Notes: generated by a model not told the origin, from the letters alone. Shown: positions 50,216 through 59,609, counted from the first letter of the stretch. The stretch: 64,000 nt of DNA from CAWAVN01 sp963844315 (GCA_963844315.1 CAWJOC010000007.1:62001-126000), one strand, 5' to 3'. Translations and numbers: made by a program.

Positions 50216-51266
50216 ATGAGCGAAGGATTTCTCGAAAGAGCCATGCGGCTCGTCGAAGGCGGCAAGGTGCCCGATTCGGTCGTGCGGTTTGGCATCCGCA
50301 GACTGCTCAAAGAACGGCTGCGAGACGCCACTCGCGGCGGCGCGGAAGCGCAGGAAGAACACCTACAAACGCTCCGCCAGCACGCTCAAAAAAGTGCGGT
50401 GGCGGTCCTTACCGAAAAGGCGAATGAGCAGCACTATGAAGTTCCCGCTGAGTTCTTTCATCAAGTACTTGGCCATCGGCTGAAATATAGTTGTTGCATT
50501 TGGGACAAATCGATAAAAACGCTCAATGATGCCGAGGATGCCGCGCTCGCTTTCACGGCGATTCGCGCAGACCTTAAAAGAAAGAAGAGCCTTCAGATAT
50601 TAGAGCTAGGGTGCGGGTGGGGATCGCTCACATTATTCATGGCGGAGCACTATCCCAAGAGCTTTATCACGGCCGTTTCCAATTCGCACGGACAGCGGGA
50701 ATATATCGAAGCCGCCGCGAGTCGTCGCGGACTCAAGAACGTGCGAATTATCACGGCGGACATGAACGACTTTCAGCCCGATCAAACTTTTGACCGCGTG
50801 GTTTCCGTCGAGATGTTCGAGCACATGCGAAACCACGGCGAACTCATGCGGCGGATTGACAGTTGGCTGAATCCTCATGGGAAACTGTTCGTTCACATCT
50901 TTTGCCATCGCTATTTGGGTTATCTCTTCGAAACCGAAGGCGCGGCCAACTGGATGGGCCGGCACTTTTTTTCCGGCGGCATGATGCCTAGTGCCGACTG
51001 GCTATTAAGCTGCCCGCAACCCTTAAAACTCGCGCCACCGTTGGTTTTGGAACGGCAAGCATTATGAGAAAACCTCCAACGCCTGGCTCGCGAATATGGA
51101 TGCGAAGCGGGAATCGCTCAAGCCACTCTTCGCGGAAACCTACGGATCCGAAGCCCAACGTTGGTTCATGCGCTGGCGGATATTCTTCATGGCCTGCGCG
51201 GAACTCTTCGGCTATGCCAACGGCGAGGAATGGCTCGTAGCGCATTATCTGTTTGAAAAAACATAA
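50216..51266 (+). CDS. SAM-dependent methyltransferase, cyclopropane-fatty-acid-synthase family (frameshifted)
   Basis: About 350 aa, CFA synthase/mycolic-acid methyltransferase family. YSCCIWDKSIKTLNDAEDAAL matches the family substrate region; the SAM-binding motif LQILELGCGWGSLTLFMAEHYP is clear, followed by AVSNSHGQREYIEA, VSVEMFEHMRN and a C-terminal half with GKHYEKTSNAWLANMDAKRE and WRIFFMACAELFGYANG. The frame breaks at about 51035 (CTCGCGCCACC); the called ORF ends at 51067, but coding continues to TAA at 51266. The substrate may be an unsaturated fatty acid or another lipid; it is not necessarily a cyclopropanase. Confidence 0.84.
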
Positions 51267-51279
51267 CGGCTGTCTCAAA

Positions 51280-51329
51280 GTCGCCTTTTGCTTCGCAAAA
51301 GAGCGTTCTTTCGCGGAGCGAAAGACGAC
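51280..51329. repeat. 50-bp double-hairpin dispersed repeat, copy 2 (family F)
   Basis: GTCGCCTTTTGCTTCGCAAA A...CTTTCGCGGAGCGAAAGACGAC, 47/50 identical to the copy at 21120-21169. It occupies the convergent junction of the methyltransferase and the second oxidoreductase, as the first copy does at another convergent junction. Confidence 0.85.
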
Positions 51330-51348
51330 TATAACACTATAATGCGAA

Positions 51349-52664
51349 CTAGGTCGCAAACTGTCTTGGGTCGGCCCAATGGTTTTCGCGATAGGTTCGG
51401 CCTAGTAATGCACTAGCTTCCGCATCACTTTGGATGGTTTCCGTTTTGGGATCGAACTTTAACGTGCGACCTAAACGGGCGGCGATATTGGCCAGATGAA
51501 CGATAGTGGCCGCCCGGTGGCCAGCATTCACATCGGCATTCAGAGGCTGGTCGCCGCCGCGAAAACTATCGAAGAAGTTCTGATGGTGGCCCGGCAAATC
51601 CACGCTGCCGGTCTTCTCCGCGATCAATTTCGATTTCGGCCCATAGAGCCTCCAGCCCACCGAATGGCCCACAACGAGTTGTCCTTTGGTCCCATAGAAC
51701 GCGGCTCCGTTTTCATAGTCCTCCTGGCGGTACGGCGACCAGATACGCTGCTCGAAGATCAATTGCTTGGGCCGACCTCCGTTTTCCGCCGCGTATTCAA
51801 ACACGGCATACTGCGTATCGGGAAATTGCTGGTCATCATCAAAGAAATACTTTCCGCCCAGACAAGTCGCGGTGGACGGATGCGTTTTGACGCCCAATCC
51901 CCATAGCGCAACATCAATATCGTGAACGCCATCGTTTCCAATGTCGCCGCAACCAAAATCATGCCACCACCGCCAAATGCTGTGCAGCATGTTGGAGCGA
52001 TAGGGAACTTTGTTTGCGGGACCCAGCCAGAGATCGAAATCCAAATGTCCTGGCGGGTCTGAGGGCTTGGTTTTGCCGATGGAGCCGCGGAGTTGGCTGT
52101 TCCAGGCTTTGGCGACGATCACTTCGCCAATCTCGCCGTCCTCAATCCGCTTCATGGCTTCGTGAAGAAAAGGCGTGCTCCGGCTTTGCGTGCCAACTTG
52201 CAACTTCTTGCCGGAACGGTGCACGGCATCGACCGTCATGCGTCCTTCGCGGATGTTATGGCACATCGGCTTTTCGACGTACACGTTTTTCCCGCTTTCA
52301 AGCGCAGGATCGCTGCGGGAGCGTGCCAATGGTCGGGCGTGGCAATGAACACGGCTTCCACATCTTTGTCCTTGAACACCTCCCGCATGTCCTTCACGGC
52401 TTTGGGTTCCAGACCCGAACCGGATTTGACCATTTCCACCGCCTTCTGCAATCGCTGCTGGTCCACATCGCAAACATAGGCAATCTCCACGTCCTTGCGC
52501 GTCGAAAGCAACGATGTGTGACCCGATCCCATGCCGCCTGGACCAATGACCGCAACCTTTGTGCGGTCGCTCCCGGCGGCATAGAGGGGAGCAGCTCCCA
52601 AAGTGAGAGCCGCTGCCCCTAGTCCTGCGCCTTTAAGAAATGTGCGTCGATCGGTTGCTTCCAT
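51349..52664 (-). CDS. Tat-exported Gfo/Idh/MocA-family oxidoreductase (frameshifted)
   Basis: About 438 aa, exported NAD(P)-dependent oxidoreductase. Tat signal TDRRTFLKGAGLGAAALTLGA; Rossmann VAVIGPGGMGSGHTSLL; TPDHWHAPAAI; the catalytic motif GKNVYVEKPMCHN is read only after a frame change at about 52288, where a run of five As needs a sixth. The C-terminal substrate domain includes WRWWHDFGCGDIGNDGVHDIDV and a terminal NHWADPRQF. It is a second paralogue of the protein at 10985-12323; the two share domain order but little N-terminal sequence. The function is likely sugar or polyol oxidation; the exact substrate is unknown. Confidence 0.85.
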
Positions 52665-52707
52665 GATCGGGCCTCCTGAGAGTGAGATGGGGTGAGAATA
52701 TAAGATC

Positions 52708-53727
52708 CTACTTCTTCACGAGCTTCCATCCGTCTTTTGTGACTTCGAGTCCTATCGTTCCTTTATAGCGGTCATAAAGCGTTTGCATTTCCTCGATACT
52801 ATCGAAATAGCCGATGATATAGGCTGCTTGAAATGACTCTCCGGCCTTGATGGGCCTGCCGCCGAACTCTTGAATCATGCACACATAGCCGCGCTGATGA
52901 CACCAGGCTTCGGAAACGATGGAGGGATCGAGTGTCATCCCCGCGAGCCAGGGGCCTGCGTTTCCGGTCTTGGGATCGCGAAGTTGATAAGCCCTTATCA
53001 TGCGTTCGGGGATTTTTTGATCGTCGCGAAGGTAATGGAACTTTTCATCAGGGGGAAAATCTTCCAGGAAATGGTCCGAGGAGAGTTTGCCGAGATAGCT
53101 CAGATAGATTTGCGAGAAAGTGTCGCCTTTGGTATGGCGGATATGGCCGGGGAGATCGGTCCTTAAAAACATCGCATCGCTGGAATTGACGGCGTCAATC
53201 TTGTCCATGGAATAGAAATACCGGGCATCGACGGGAAACACCAGCCATTGGGTCCAAATTGAGCCGGTTTTCTTTCCGGGGGCTGCGGTTTGATATTGAT
53301 ACCAGAGTTTCACCGCGACAAAGTCCTCGCCTTTGACGACCTCCGCGTTGATCCGCTTGGCCTTTGTGCAAATCTGCGGGCCTTCAATGGAACGCTTTGG
53401 CCGTTTGCCGTGGTAGCTGTTGTTATAGCGGTAGATTAGCTCCTCATCAAGTTGATCGCGGTACGACTCATCGCTGCCGGGTTCCATGATCCAATCCACG
53501 ATGTCGAGTCCAAACCCGGTCTCCCGAAAGCCGGTTTGCTTGTCCAAGAACGATTGCCGCGCCACGCCGGAGACATAGCCGGTCTTTTGAATCTTCGCCT
53601 CTAGCTTAGGCAACTTGAGATAGATCTCATCCTCGGTTTCGGTCACGGAATAGTCCGTGGCATATAGTGATGATGTGATGCATAGCTCTAGTAAGATGTA
53701 AGTGCAAGCGACTAGAGATAGTTTCAT
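52708..53727 (-). CDS. Secreted protein of unknown function
   Basis: 339 aa with signal peptide (LVACTYILLELCITSSLYA). The mature protein is beta-rich with aromatic/charged pattern: GLDIVDWIMEPGSDESYRDQL, VAVKLWYQYQTAAPGKKTGS, WLVFPVDARYFYSMDKIDAVNSSD, then MIQEFGGRPIKAGESFQAAY. I do not recognise a family. The architecture resembles galactose-mutarotase-like or polysaccharide-processing domains, but no catalytic motif is clear. It lies on the same strand just upstream of the oxidoreductase (~45 bp), possibly an operon acting on one sugar substrate. Codons are more A/T-rich than in most neighbours. Confidence 0.65.
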   Translation of the reverse strand: MKLSLVACTYILLELCITSSLYATDYSVTETEDEIYLKLPKLEAKIQKTGYVSGVARQSFLDKQTGFRETGFGLDIVDWIMEPGSDESYRDQLDEELIYRYNNSYHGKRPKRSIEGPQICTKAKRINAEVVKGEDFVAVKLWYQYQTAAPGKKTGSIWTQWLVFPVDARYFYSMDKIDAVNSSDAMFLRTDLPGHIRHTKGDTFSQIYLSYLGKLSSDHFLEDFPPDEKFHYLRDDQKIPERMIRAYQLRDPKTGNAGPWLAGMTLDPSIVSEAWCHQRGYVCMIQEFGGRPIKAGESFQAAYIIGYFDSIEEMQTLYDRYKGTIGLEVTKDGWKLVKK

Positions 53728-53760
53728 AAGTGGCTCACTTGTTTAATCGCCTTATAAAAT

Positions 53761-55590
53761 TCATTGACTGACATTCAGGTTCCTTGGGATAATCGCGATT
53801 TTTGCCGGAGTTTGGTTGGTTAATACGATGCCGATCAGGCTGCCATCTTTGATGGAGATCAAACATCCGCCGTGCCAGCTTGCATCGAGCGGGACGGAGG
53901 CATCGATCAGCCATTCGTTCGCCTTTTCGCCTTTGGAAAGCCGTTCCGTGGGCAGGGGAAGCTTGGCGTTCTGCGGGTCGGCGATGAGCATGGTGGATTC
54001 CAATTCGGTGGGCGTACGCAATCGTTCGTTCGACCAGGCGGAAGCTGGGGCGAGCGGTTCTTCGCCCGTGGGATAAAGAGCCAGATCGTTCATCACCTGG
54101 ACTTTGTCGTTCGTGATGGCTAGCTCGCGTCCTCCGACCTCTAGTATGGTTTCGCCATCGCCATTGGGAGCGGGACTCAAAAGGTCTTTGGGTCCTAGGA
54201 GAAATCGGCCTTCATCCAAGGGCAACACCCAGCCTTGGTTCCGCTTGGTGCGGTTGATTCCGAGAAACGATTCCGACCACCTGAGCGTCACCCGCTGGGG
54301 TGTGGGATAGGATAACCCTTCTCTTAACAGCCCCGTGCCCACCGCGATGCGGGGTTCCCAATCGAGCCAAGTGGTTTCGGGCTGGTCGGCGATTTCAAAC
54401 CGCTTTCCGGTCGTGACCGGATTGCCTGGACTGGTCGGCGTGGCAAACGCGACGCCACCGAGTGCCAAATTGGAAAGCGTGTCCGTGCCGAGTTCCAATC
54501 CCGAGAATCCAAACTTCACGTGCAAGCCGCTGTTGTTCCAAAAGCGAGTGTTGTCGCGGACCAGCTCGCGATAGTCGGGTTGGATATAGGCCCGGGCATC
54601 GACGCTGGCGGAATCGTGGGCCAGTCCCACGGAAATGATTTCTCCGACCTGCTGCCCGCGATACATCACCGGCGTGCCCGGTTCCATTCCGTGTTTGGCT
54701 GAGCCTTGCAGCACAATTTCCAAACCGCCCGCCGCCAGTTCGCCCGCTGGGGCGGATTCCAAACCAACGAAAGTGCTCCGGGTCTCTCCTTCGTAAGGAC
54801 CGGGGACCACGGCGAGGTAGCGTCCCGCGACGAGCGTATCTAAGCCGCGAATCTCCGCGATGGTGACTCGCGGGCGTTCCACCCAAAACTGGCTGCCCGC
54901 GCGGGCTAAGCCGGTTGCCCGTCCGACCAACCGCACCCGGACTTCCACGCCTTGGAACTTAGGGTCCAACTCCACGCTGGTCACTTCGCCGATGACAATT
55001 CCGCGGTGCTTCACCAGATCGCCCGAGGCCAACCCGTAGCCGTTCTGGAATTGCACCGTGATTTCGATGGAATCGGAATCCTGGAACAAAGGCGGAGATT
55101 CCAGTCCTTCAAAGTCGTACACCTTGGGTCCAGCCGGCGGACCGGGCAAAACGCCGACGGATTTGGCCCCGACCACGGTTTCCAGTCCGCTGATGCGCGA
55201 GAGACTGATGCGGGGCCGTTCGATCCAAAACCGGCTGCCTTCGCGGGCGATGGCTTCGGCGGCGGGCAAAAGCTCCATCGTAATCAGGACGCCTTCGAGT
55301 TCCGGGTCGAGATCGACCGCGACGACTTCGCCGACTTCAATCCCGCGATGTCTCAACCGGTCGCCGGGCTTGACGCCGTAGCCATCCGTAAACCGCACCG
55401 TGATTTGCGGGCCGGTGGAACCCACGGTGACCAGGACGAGCATCACCGTCACCACCAGCGAACCCGCCGCCACCGCCCAGACGGGCCAGGTCCGCCAGAA
55501 CCACGCCCGGAAATTCCACCCCGCCGGTTGGATTTCGGCCACGGGGAAATTCTCTGGCGGAGGGGCAGGAGCGGGCGTGGCGTCGGTCAT
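53761..55590 (-). CDS. pqiB: PqiB/MlaD-like MCE lipid-transport protein with unusual C-terminal domain
   Basis: About 609 aa. One N-terminal membrane helix (WPVWAVAAGSLVVTVMLVLVTV) anchors three tandem MCE domains (ITVRFTDGYGVKPGDRLRHRG; ITVQFQNGYGLASGDLVKHRG; IVLQGSAKHGMEPGTPVMYRG). MCE proteins form hexameric rings and tunnels carrying lipids between membranes. ATG at 55590 overlaps the upstream pqiA stop (ATGA), so they are translationally coupled. After about residue 410 there is a further ~190-residue domain ending DASWHGGCLISIKDGSLIGI, which looks like a degenerate trypsin-fold core rather than the usual C-terminal part of E. coli PqiB. That last point is a guess. Confidence 0.83.
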   Translation of the reverse strand: MTDATPAPAPPPENFPVAEIQPAGWNFRAWFWRTWPVWAVAAGSLVVTVMLVLVTVGSTGPQITVRFTDGYGVKPGDRLRHRGIEVGEVVAVDLDPELEGVLITMELLPAAEAIAREGSRFWIERPRISLSRISGLETVVGAKSVGVLPGPPAGPKVYDFEGLESPPLFQDSDSIEITVQFQNGYGLASGDLVKHRGIVIGEVTSVELDPKFQGVEVRVRLVGRATGLARAGSQFWVERPRVTIAEIRGLDTLVAGRYLAVVPGPYEGETRSTFVGLESAPAGELAAGGLEIVLQGSAKHGMEPGTPVMYRGQQVGEIISVGLAHDSASVDARAYIQPDYRELVRDNTRFWNNSGLHVKFGFSGLELGTDTLSNLALGGVAFATPTSPGNPVTTGKRFEIADQPETTWLDWEPRIAVGTGLLREGLSYPTPQRVTLRWSESFLGINRTKRNQGWVLPLDEGRFLLGPKDLLSPAPNGDGETILEVGGRELAITNDKVQVMNDLALYPTGEEPLAPASAWSNERLRTPTELESTMLIADPQNAKLPLPTERLSKGEKANEWLIDASVPLDASWHGGCLISIKDGSLIGIVLTNQTPAKIAIIPRNLNVSQ

Positions 55591-56180
55591 TCCGCCTCCT
55601 CCCAGATTTGATGGGGATTGAAGCTCACCGAGGCGATCAGGCTGAGCATTACGCAACCGCTGAAGGCGATCACCGCCGGGCCGATGTGGAACGCCACCAC
55701 GCCGCCGAGTTTCACCAGCATCACCAGAAAGGCGAGCAGCATCACGTCCATCATGCTCCATCGGCCCATGTTTTCCATCAGCCGATACGTGAACGCCCGA
55801 TGGCGATGGTGCATCAGCCTAAGCAGGCTGAGTTCCAAGAGCAACACGATCTTGAGCAGCGGGAACACGACCGAGAACAAGAGCACCACCGTGCCGACAA
55901 ACCATTCCTCATGCCGGAGCATGTCGAAGATGCCCCCGATGAGGCTGGATTGATTCCTTTGTCCCAGCCGCTCGATTTCCAAGATGGGCAAGAACACCGC
56001 CGGCCAAAACAGGATGAAGGCCCCTAGGGCCGAGGCGGCGGTCTGAATGGCGGTGCGGTCGGCTTCGTGGGGATTGGTGAACCGGGCGCCGCACCGCACG
56101 CACGCCGCCACCTGCGACGGTTCGAGCGCCGGCACGCGATGAATCTGCCCGCAGCAATGGCACGCTTGAAAATCCCGCAT
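55587..56180 (-). CDS. pqiA: PqiA-like membrane protein
   Basis: About 197 aa. N-terminal zinc ribbon (ACHCCGQIHR ... CVRCGARFTNPH), then four membrane helices of the PqiA type (LGAFILFWPAVFLPILEIERLG, VGTVVLLFSVVFPLLKIVLLLELSLL, MLLAFLVMLVKLGGVVAFHIG, AVIAFSGCVMLSLIASVSF). PqiA is the inner-membrane partner of the PqiB lipid tunnel. ATG at 56180 (MRDFQACHCC) is preferred to the upstream ATG at 56231. Only one PqiA domain is present, against two in E. coli; the outer-membrane lipoprotein PqiC is not adjacent. Confidence 0.85.
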   Translation of the reverse strand: MRDFQACHCCGQIHRVPALEPSQVAACVRCGARFTNPHEADRTAIQTAASALGAFILFWPAVFLPILEIERLGQRNQSSLIGGIFDMLRHEEWFVGTVVLLFSVVFPLLKIVLLLELSLLRLMHHRHRAFTYRLMENMGRWSMMDVMLLAFLVMLVKLGGVVAFHIGPAVIAFSGCVMLSLIASVSFNPHQIWEEAE

Positions 56181-56422
56181 CGGACGCGTTTCCTGAAGAA
56201 CGACATTCGCGAATCGTCCCCATTGAACCACGCCAGAGGCCAGATTTCAAAGGTAGGGCGCATCGCGGCTGGGAAACGGGTGTGTCCCCTGAGTCGGAGG
56301 GAAGCCTGCCGGCAACTTGGCACGATAACACAACTGCGTACTAGCAATTCTTCCAAGGCATGGCATAATGGGGATGAGTTTTCCTTTCTTATGGGTCTTC
56401 ATTTCTCTTGGGAGCCTCGTGT

Positions 56423-57451
56423 ATGTCATCCTCCGGACGGAAGTCGAAGCTACGCGGGTTTACATTGATCGAGCTGTTGGTGGTGATTGCCATTATCGCG
56501 ATTTTGATCGCGCTCTTGCTCCCGGCGGTTCAGCAAGCACGGGAGGCGGCACGCCGCAGCCAATGCAAGAACAATCTCAAACAATTGGGCATCGCGTTCC
56601 ACAACTATCACGAGACCTACAATGCCTTCCCGTTTGCCTGGAGTGTGGGGAACGACTTAAACGTCACGGTTTGGGGGATTATGCTGCTCCCGATGCTGGA
56701 TCAAGGCCCGCTATATGAGCAGTGGGATTCGCGAGTTCCCGCCATCAATGAGGCCGTGGCTTTCTTCCCCGCCTCCGCCGCCGCCGTGCAGCAGAATCTC
56801 CGAGTGATTCAAACCGTTCTTCCCGTGTTTACTTGTGCCTCGGCCTCCACAATGCCCATCGACGATTACACCCTTTCTGGCGTTCCTGGAGTTCCAACCC
56901 TCACTTGGCGGGCCGCGCGCTCGGATTACATCCCCGCAACGGGAGTCCGGGGAGTCTACGCGAATTTGGCTTATGCCAGCTTTCCGGGCGGGGCGGGCGG
57001 CAGTCGCGATGGGGCATTGAACGCGCTAGGCGCGCTGGCCGGCGGCGCAGGCAAATCGGTGACCCGGATGCGGGATCTCTCGGATGGAGTGACGAATACC
57101 ATTCTTGTGGGCGAGCGCACCGGAGGGCGGACGATCTTCCGAGGTGTGCTCGCCGACCCAACCCTCACCACTTTGGGAGGCCCATCCAATGGCGGCGGCT
57201 GGGGGGATTTCCTGAATGGCGAGCACTGGCCTCAAGGAGCGCTCTTCGATGGCATGCCCGGCCCCAATGGCGGCCCCTGCGCTATCAACTGCAACAACTT
57301 GCGCGGCAATAGTTTCCATAGCTTCCACTCCGGGGGAATTCAGATCGTCCTGTGCGATGGTTCGGCGCGGTTCATCAGCGAGAATATCTCCTCATTTGTC
57401 TTCGCCTCCTTGATCACCCGGGGCAAGGGAGAGGTTATGGGAGAGTTCTAA
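56423..57451 (+). CDS. DUF1559 prepilin-like protein
   Basis: 342 aa with a type IV prepilin N-terminus: basic leader SSSGRKSKLRGFTLIELLVV, G|F cleavage site, then a long hydrophobic helix (IAIIAILIALLLPAVQQARE) and the DUF1559 (SBP_bac_10-like) domain (CKNNLKQLGIAFHNYHETY, a mid-domain SDGVTNTILVGERTGG, and the terminal FHSGGIQIVLCDGSARFI). This very abundant planctomycete family has unknown function, probably as a pseudopilin assembled at the envelope. GGAG 8 nt before ATG 56423. A small lipoprotein follows 60 bp downstream, the usual arrangement. Confidence 0.93.
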   Translation: MSSSGRKSKLRGFTLIELLVVIAIIAILIALLLPAVQQAREAARRSQCKNNLKQLGIAFHNYHETYNAFPFAWSVGNDLNVTVWGIMLLPMLDQGPLYEQWDSRVPAINEAVAFFPASAAAVQQNLRVIQTVLPVFTCASASTMPIDDYTLSGVPGVPTLTWRAARSDYIPATGVRGVYANLAYASFPGGAGGSRDGALNALGALAGGAGKSVTRMRDLSDGVTNTILVGERTGGRTIFRGVLADPTLTTLGGPSNGGGWGDFLNGEHWPQGALFDGMPGPNGGPCAINCNNLRGNSFHSFHSGGIQIVLCDGSARFISENISSFVFASLITRGKGEVMGEF

Positions 57452-57510
57452 ACTCGGCTCGTTGGTGTCCGGTCCGTTTCATTCGCCCCCCCGCCCCTGG
57501 ATCAAACTCC

Positions 57511-57951
57511 ATGACAATACTTCTCCGTTTCGGTCTTTTTTTCCTATGCACGATGCTCTCGTCCTGCGGCAAGGAGAAGGATCCAAACCGAAAAGCCACC
57601 TCGCCTGTGACCGGGAAAATCACCGTGGATGGTTCCGCCCCCACCACCCCTCTGACCATCCTCTGCCACGACCTAAACGGGATGGATGCGGCCAACCCCA
57701 CATCTCCGTCGGGAATGACCCAAGAGGGCGGCGTGTTTTCGCTCAACACCTACGAGACGGGTGATGGCGTGCCGGTCGGAAAGTATGCCTTGACCTTCGA
57801 ATGGGGGCAGTGGAACCCAGTCTCGAACAGTTTCGGCGGATCGGACAAATTGAAAGACCGATACAGCGACCCGAAAACCTCGGAGGTCCAATTCGAAGTG
57901 GATGGATCCGGGCCGATTGACCTGGGCACGATTGAACTCACCACCAAATAG
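57511..57951 (+). CDS. Small lipoprotein with carboxypeptidase-regulatory-like fold
   Basis: 146 aa. Lipoprotein signal LLRFGLFFLCTMLSSCGK (lipobox LSSC). The mature part has a transthyretin-like pattern: VTGKITVDGSAPTTPLTILC, GGVFSLNTYETGDGVPVGKY, ALTFEWGQW. Such lipoproteins typically follow DUF1559 genes in planctomycetes and may be their partners in the periplasm. ATG at 57511 is chosen because it starts the signal; the frame is open further upstream across the end of the DUF1559 gene. Confidence 0.85.
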   Translation: MTILLRFGLFFLCTMLSSCGKEKDPNRKATSPVTGKITVDGSAPTTPLTILCHDLNGMDAANPTSPSGMTQEGGVFSLNTYETGDGVPVGKYALTFEWGQWNPVSNSFGGSDKLKDRYSDPKTSEVQFEVDGSGPIDLGTIELTTK

Positions 57952-57977
57952 CCGGTCTTTGTGTTCCGATATGGCCT

Positions 57978-58577
57978 TCACGCGGCGCGGCGGGTCGATG
58001 GCTTTTTGGCATCGCCGGTTTGAGCGACACCATCGGCCCTGAGCACTTTGAGCGCGGTGAGGAGGAGGATCTGCATGTCCCACATCAGCGAGCGATTGCG
58101 GAGATAGACTTCATCCAGGGCGACTTTTTCAGGGATCGGCAGTTCATCGCGGCCATTGATTTGCGCCCAACCCGTGAGACCCGGCGTGAGGTGGTGGATG
58201 CCTTTTTCGGTTCGGAGCGAAATCAAATCGTCCTGATTGAACAGCGCCGGACGCGGCCCGACGAAACTCATGTCGCCTTTCAAAATGCTGAAAAGTTGCG
58301 GAACCTCATCCAGGCTGGTCTTACGGAGGAATTGGCCCAAGGGCGTGATCCAGTATCTCGAATCGGTCAACAGATGCGTGGGCAATTCGGGCGTGTCCGT
58401 GCGCATCGAACGGAATTTGGGCATACGAAAAATCCGGTTGCCCCGCCCCACGCGATCCGACCAATACAGCACCGGCCCGCGCGAGGTGACCTTCACCAAC
58501 AGGGCAATCACCGCCATCGGGATCGCCAGCCAGATCAAAAGCCATAAGGCGGCCACCACGTCAAACATGCGCTTCAT
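57978..58577 (-). CDS. Undecaprenyl-phosphate sugar phosphotransferase (short PglC/WcaJ type)
   Basis: 199-aa polyprenyl-phosphate hexose-1-phosphate transferase that starts a surface-glycan repeat unit. N-terminal re-entrant helix (ALWLLIWLAIPMAVIALLVKV), then the hallmark MPKFRSMRTD, RKTSLDEVPQLFSILKGDMS, FVGPRPALF and LTPGLTGWAQINGRDEL. Only the catalytic core is present, as in Campylobacter PglC. It clusters on one strand with the epimerase and glycosyltransferase genes (58599-60940), which fits exopolysaccharide or O-antigen synthesis. Confidence 0.92.
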   Translation of the reverse strand: MKRMFDVVAALWLLIWLAIPMAVIALLVKVTSRGPVLYWSDRVGRGNRIFRMPKFRSMRTDTPELPTHLLTDSRYWITPLGQFLRKTSLDEVPQLFSILKGDMSFVGPRPALFNQDDLISLRTEKGIHHLTPGLTGWAQINGRDELPIPEKVALDEVYLRNRSLMWDMQILLLTALKVLRADGVAQTGDAKKPSTRRAA

Positions 58578-58598
58578 GGATCGGATCCTCTCGACAAA

Positions 58599-59609
58599 TC
58601 AGGCCGCGCGGGACAGCGTTTTGGGTTGGGTCCGTGGAGGCTTTCGAGCATCGGCCAATCGGCGTAGGCCTTCCTCCAACGACACCTGGGGCCGCCATTG
58701 GAATTCCTCGATGAAGCGGGATCCATCGTAGGCATCTTCCGCCAGCCATTTTTGCACGCTCGCCCATTGGGACTTTGCCCACTCGCCCAAGGGACCAATT
58801 CCCAAGGCCGCTCCGGTCAATAGCAGCCCGCTGGCAAACGCGGCGGGAACGGTTCGCTGTGGCGGGGGAAGCCTCAGTGCCGACGCGATGCCATGCACAA
58901 TCTCTTTCATCGTGCATGGCTCCCCGGTCACGTTCCAATAGCTCACGGGATGACCCGCCCGGTGGAAGGCGGCTCTTACAGAAGCCCTGGCCGCATCATC
59001 GCGGTGGAGCAAGCTTTTTTTGTTCTGGCCGGGACCAATCATCACGAACCGGCCGCGCCGCATGGCTTCCATCAATCGTCCCACATTGCCGGGGTCGCCT
59101 TCGCCATACAGCGTGCCCAGTCGTAGGATCACAACTTGCAGTCCCGTCTCGGCGGCAATCTGCAGCAAGCGAATCTCAGCCTGGCGTTTGCTCTGGGCAT
59201 AAGGGCCGACGGGAGCGGGGACGGTTTCTTCGTTCCGAAGTACGCCATCCTTCGCGGATCCATACACCGAAACCGAACTGACGTAAACAAACCGTTTGAC
59301 GCCGCTCGACGCCGCGGCGCGGGCCAGGCGTTCGGTGGCTTCGCAATTGATGCTAAAAAATCGCGATTCTTGATGCGGCTGGGTCTTGAACTGATGCGCC
59401 AAACCGGCGGTATGGATGACCGTGGAAACGCCATCGAGCATCTCCGGGAGCCGATGGGAATGCCGGAGGTCGGCGGGCCAGAAGTCGCCGAAGCGATGGC
59501 TGCCCGCTTGCCGCCCCGTGGTGCGGACCTGGCCGCCTTCGTTCTCCAATTGGCAGACAACCGCCGAACCCAAAAACCCCGTGGCCCCGGTAACGAGAAT
59601 TCGCGACAT
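58599..59609 (-). CDS. NAD-dependent sugar nucleotide epimerase/dehydratase
   Basis: 336-aa short-chain dehydrogenase of the extended type. Rossmann motif VTGATGFLGSAVV at the N-terminus; YVSSVSVYGS and the catalytic YAQSKRQAE (Tyr-x3-Lys). Likely makes or interconverts a UDP-hexose or 4-keto sugar used by the neighbouring transferases. It lies 21 bp upstream of the sugar phosphotransferase, so cotranscription is likely. Frame intact. Confidence 0.9.
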   Translation of the reverse strand: MSRILVTGATGFLGSAVVCQLENEGGQVRTTGRQAGSHRFGDFWPADLRHSHRLPEMLDGVSTVIHTAGLAHQFKTQPHQESRFFSINCEATERLARAAASSGVKRFVYVSSVSVYGSAKDGVLRNEETVPAPVGPYAQSKRQAEIRLLQIAAETGLQVVILRLGTLYGEGDPGNVGRLMEAMRRGRFVMIGPGQNKKSLLHRDDAARASVRAAFHRAGHPVSYWNVTGEPCTMKEIVHGIASALRLPPPQRTVPAAFASGLLLTGAALGIGPLGEWAKSQWASVQKWLAEDAYDGSRFIEEFQWRPQVSLEEGLRRLADARKPPRTQPKTLSRAA

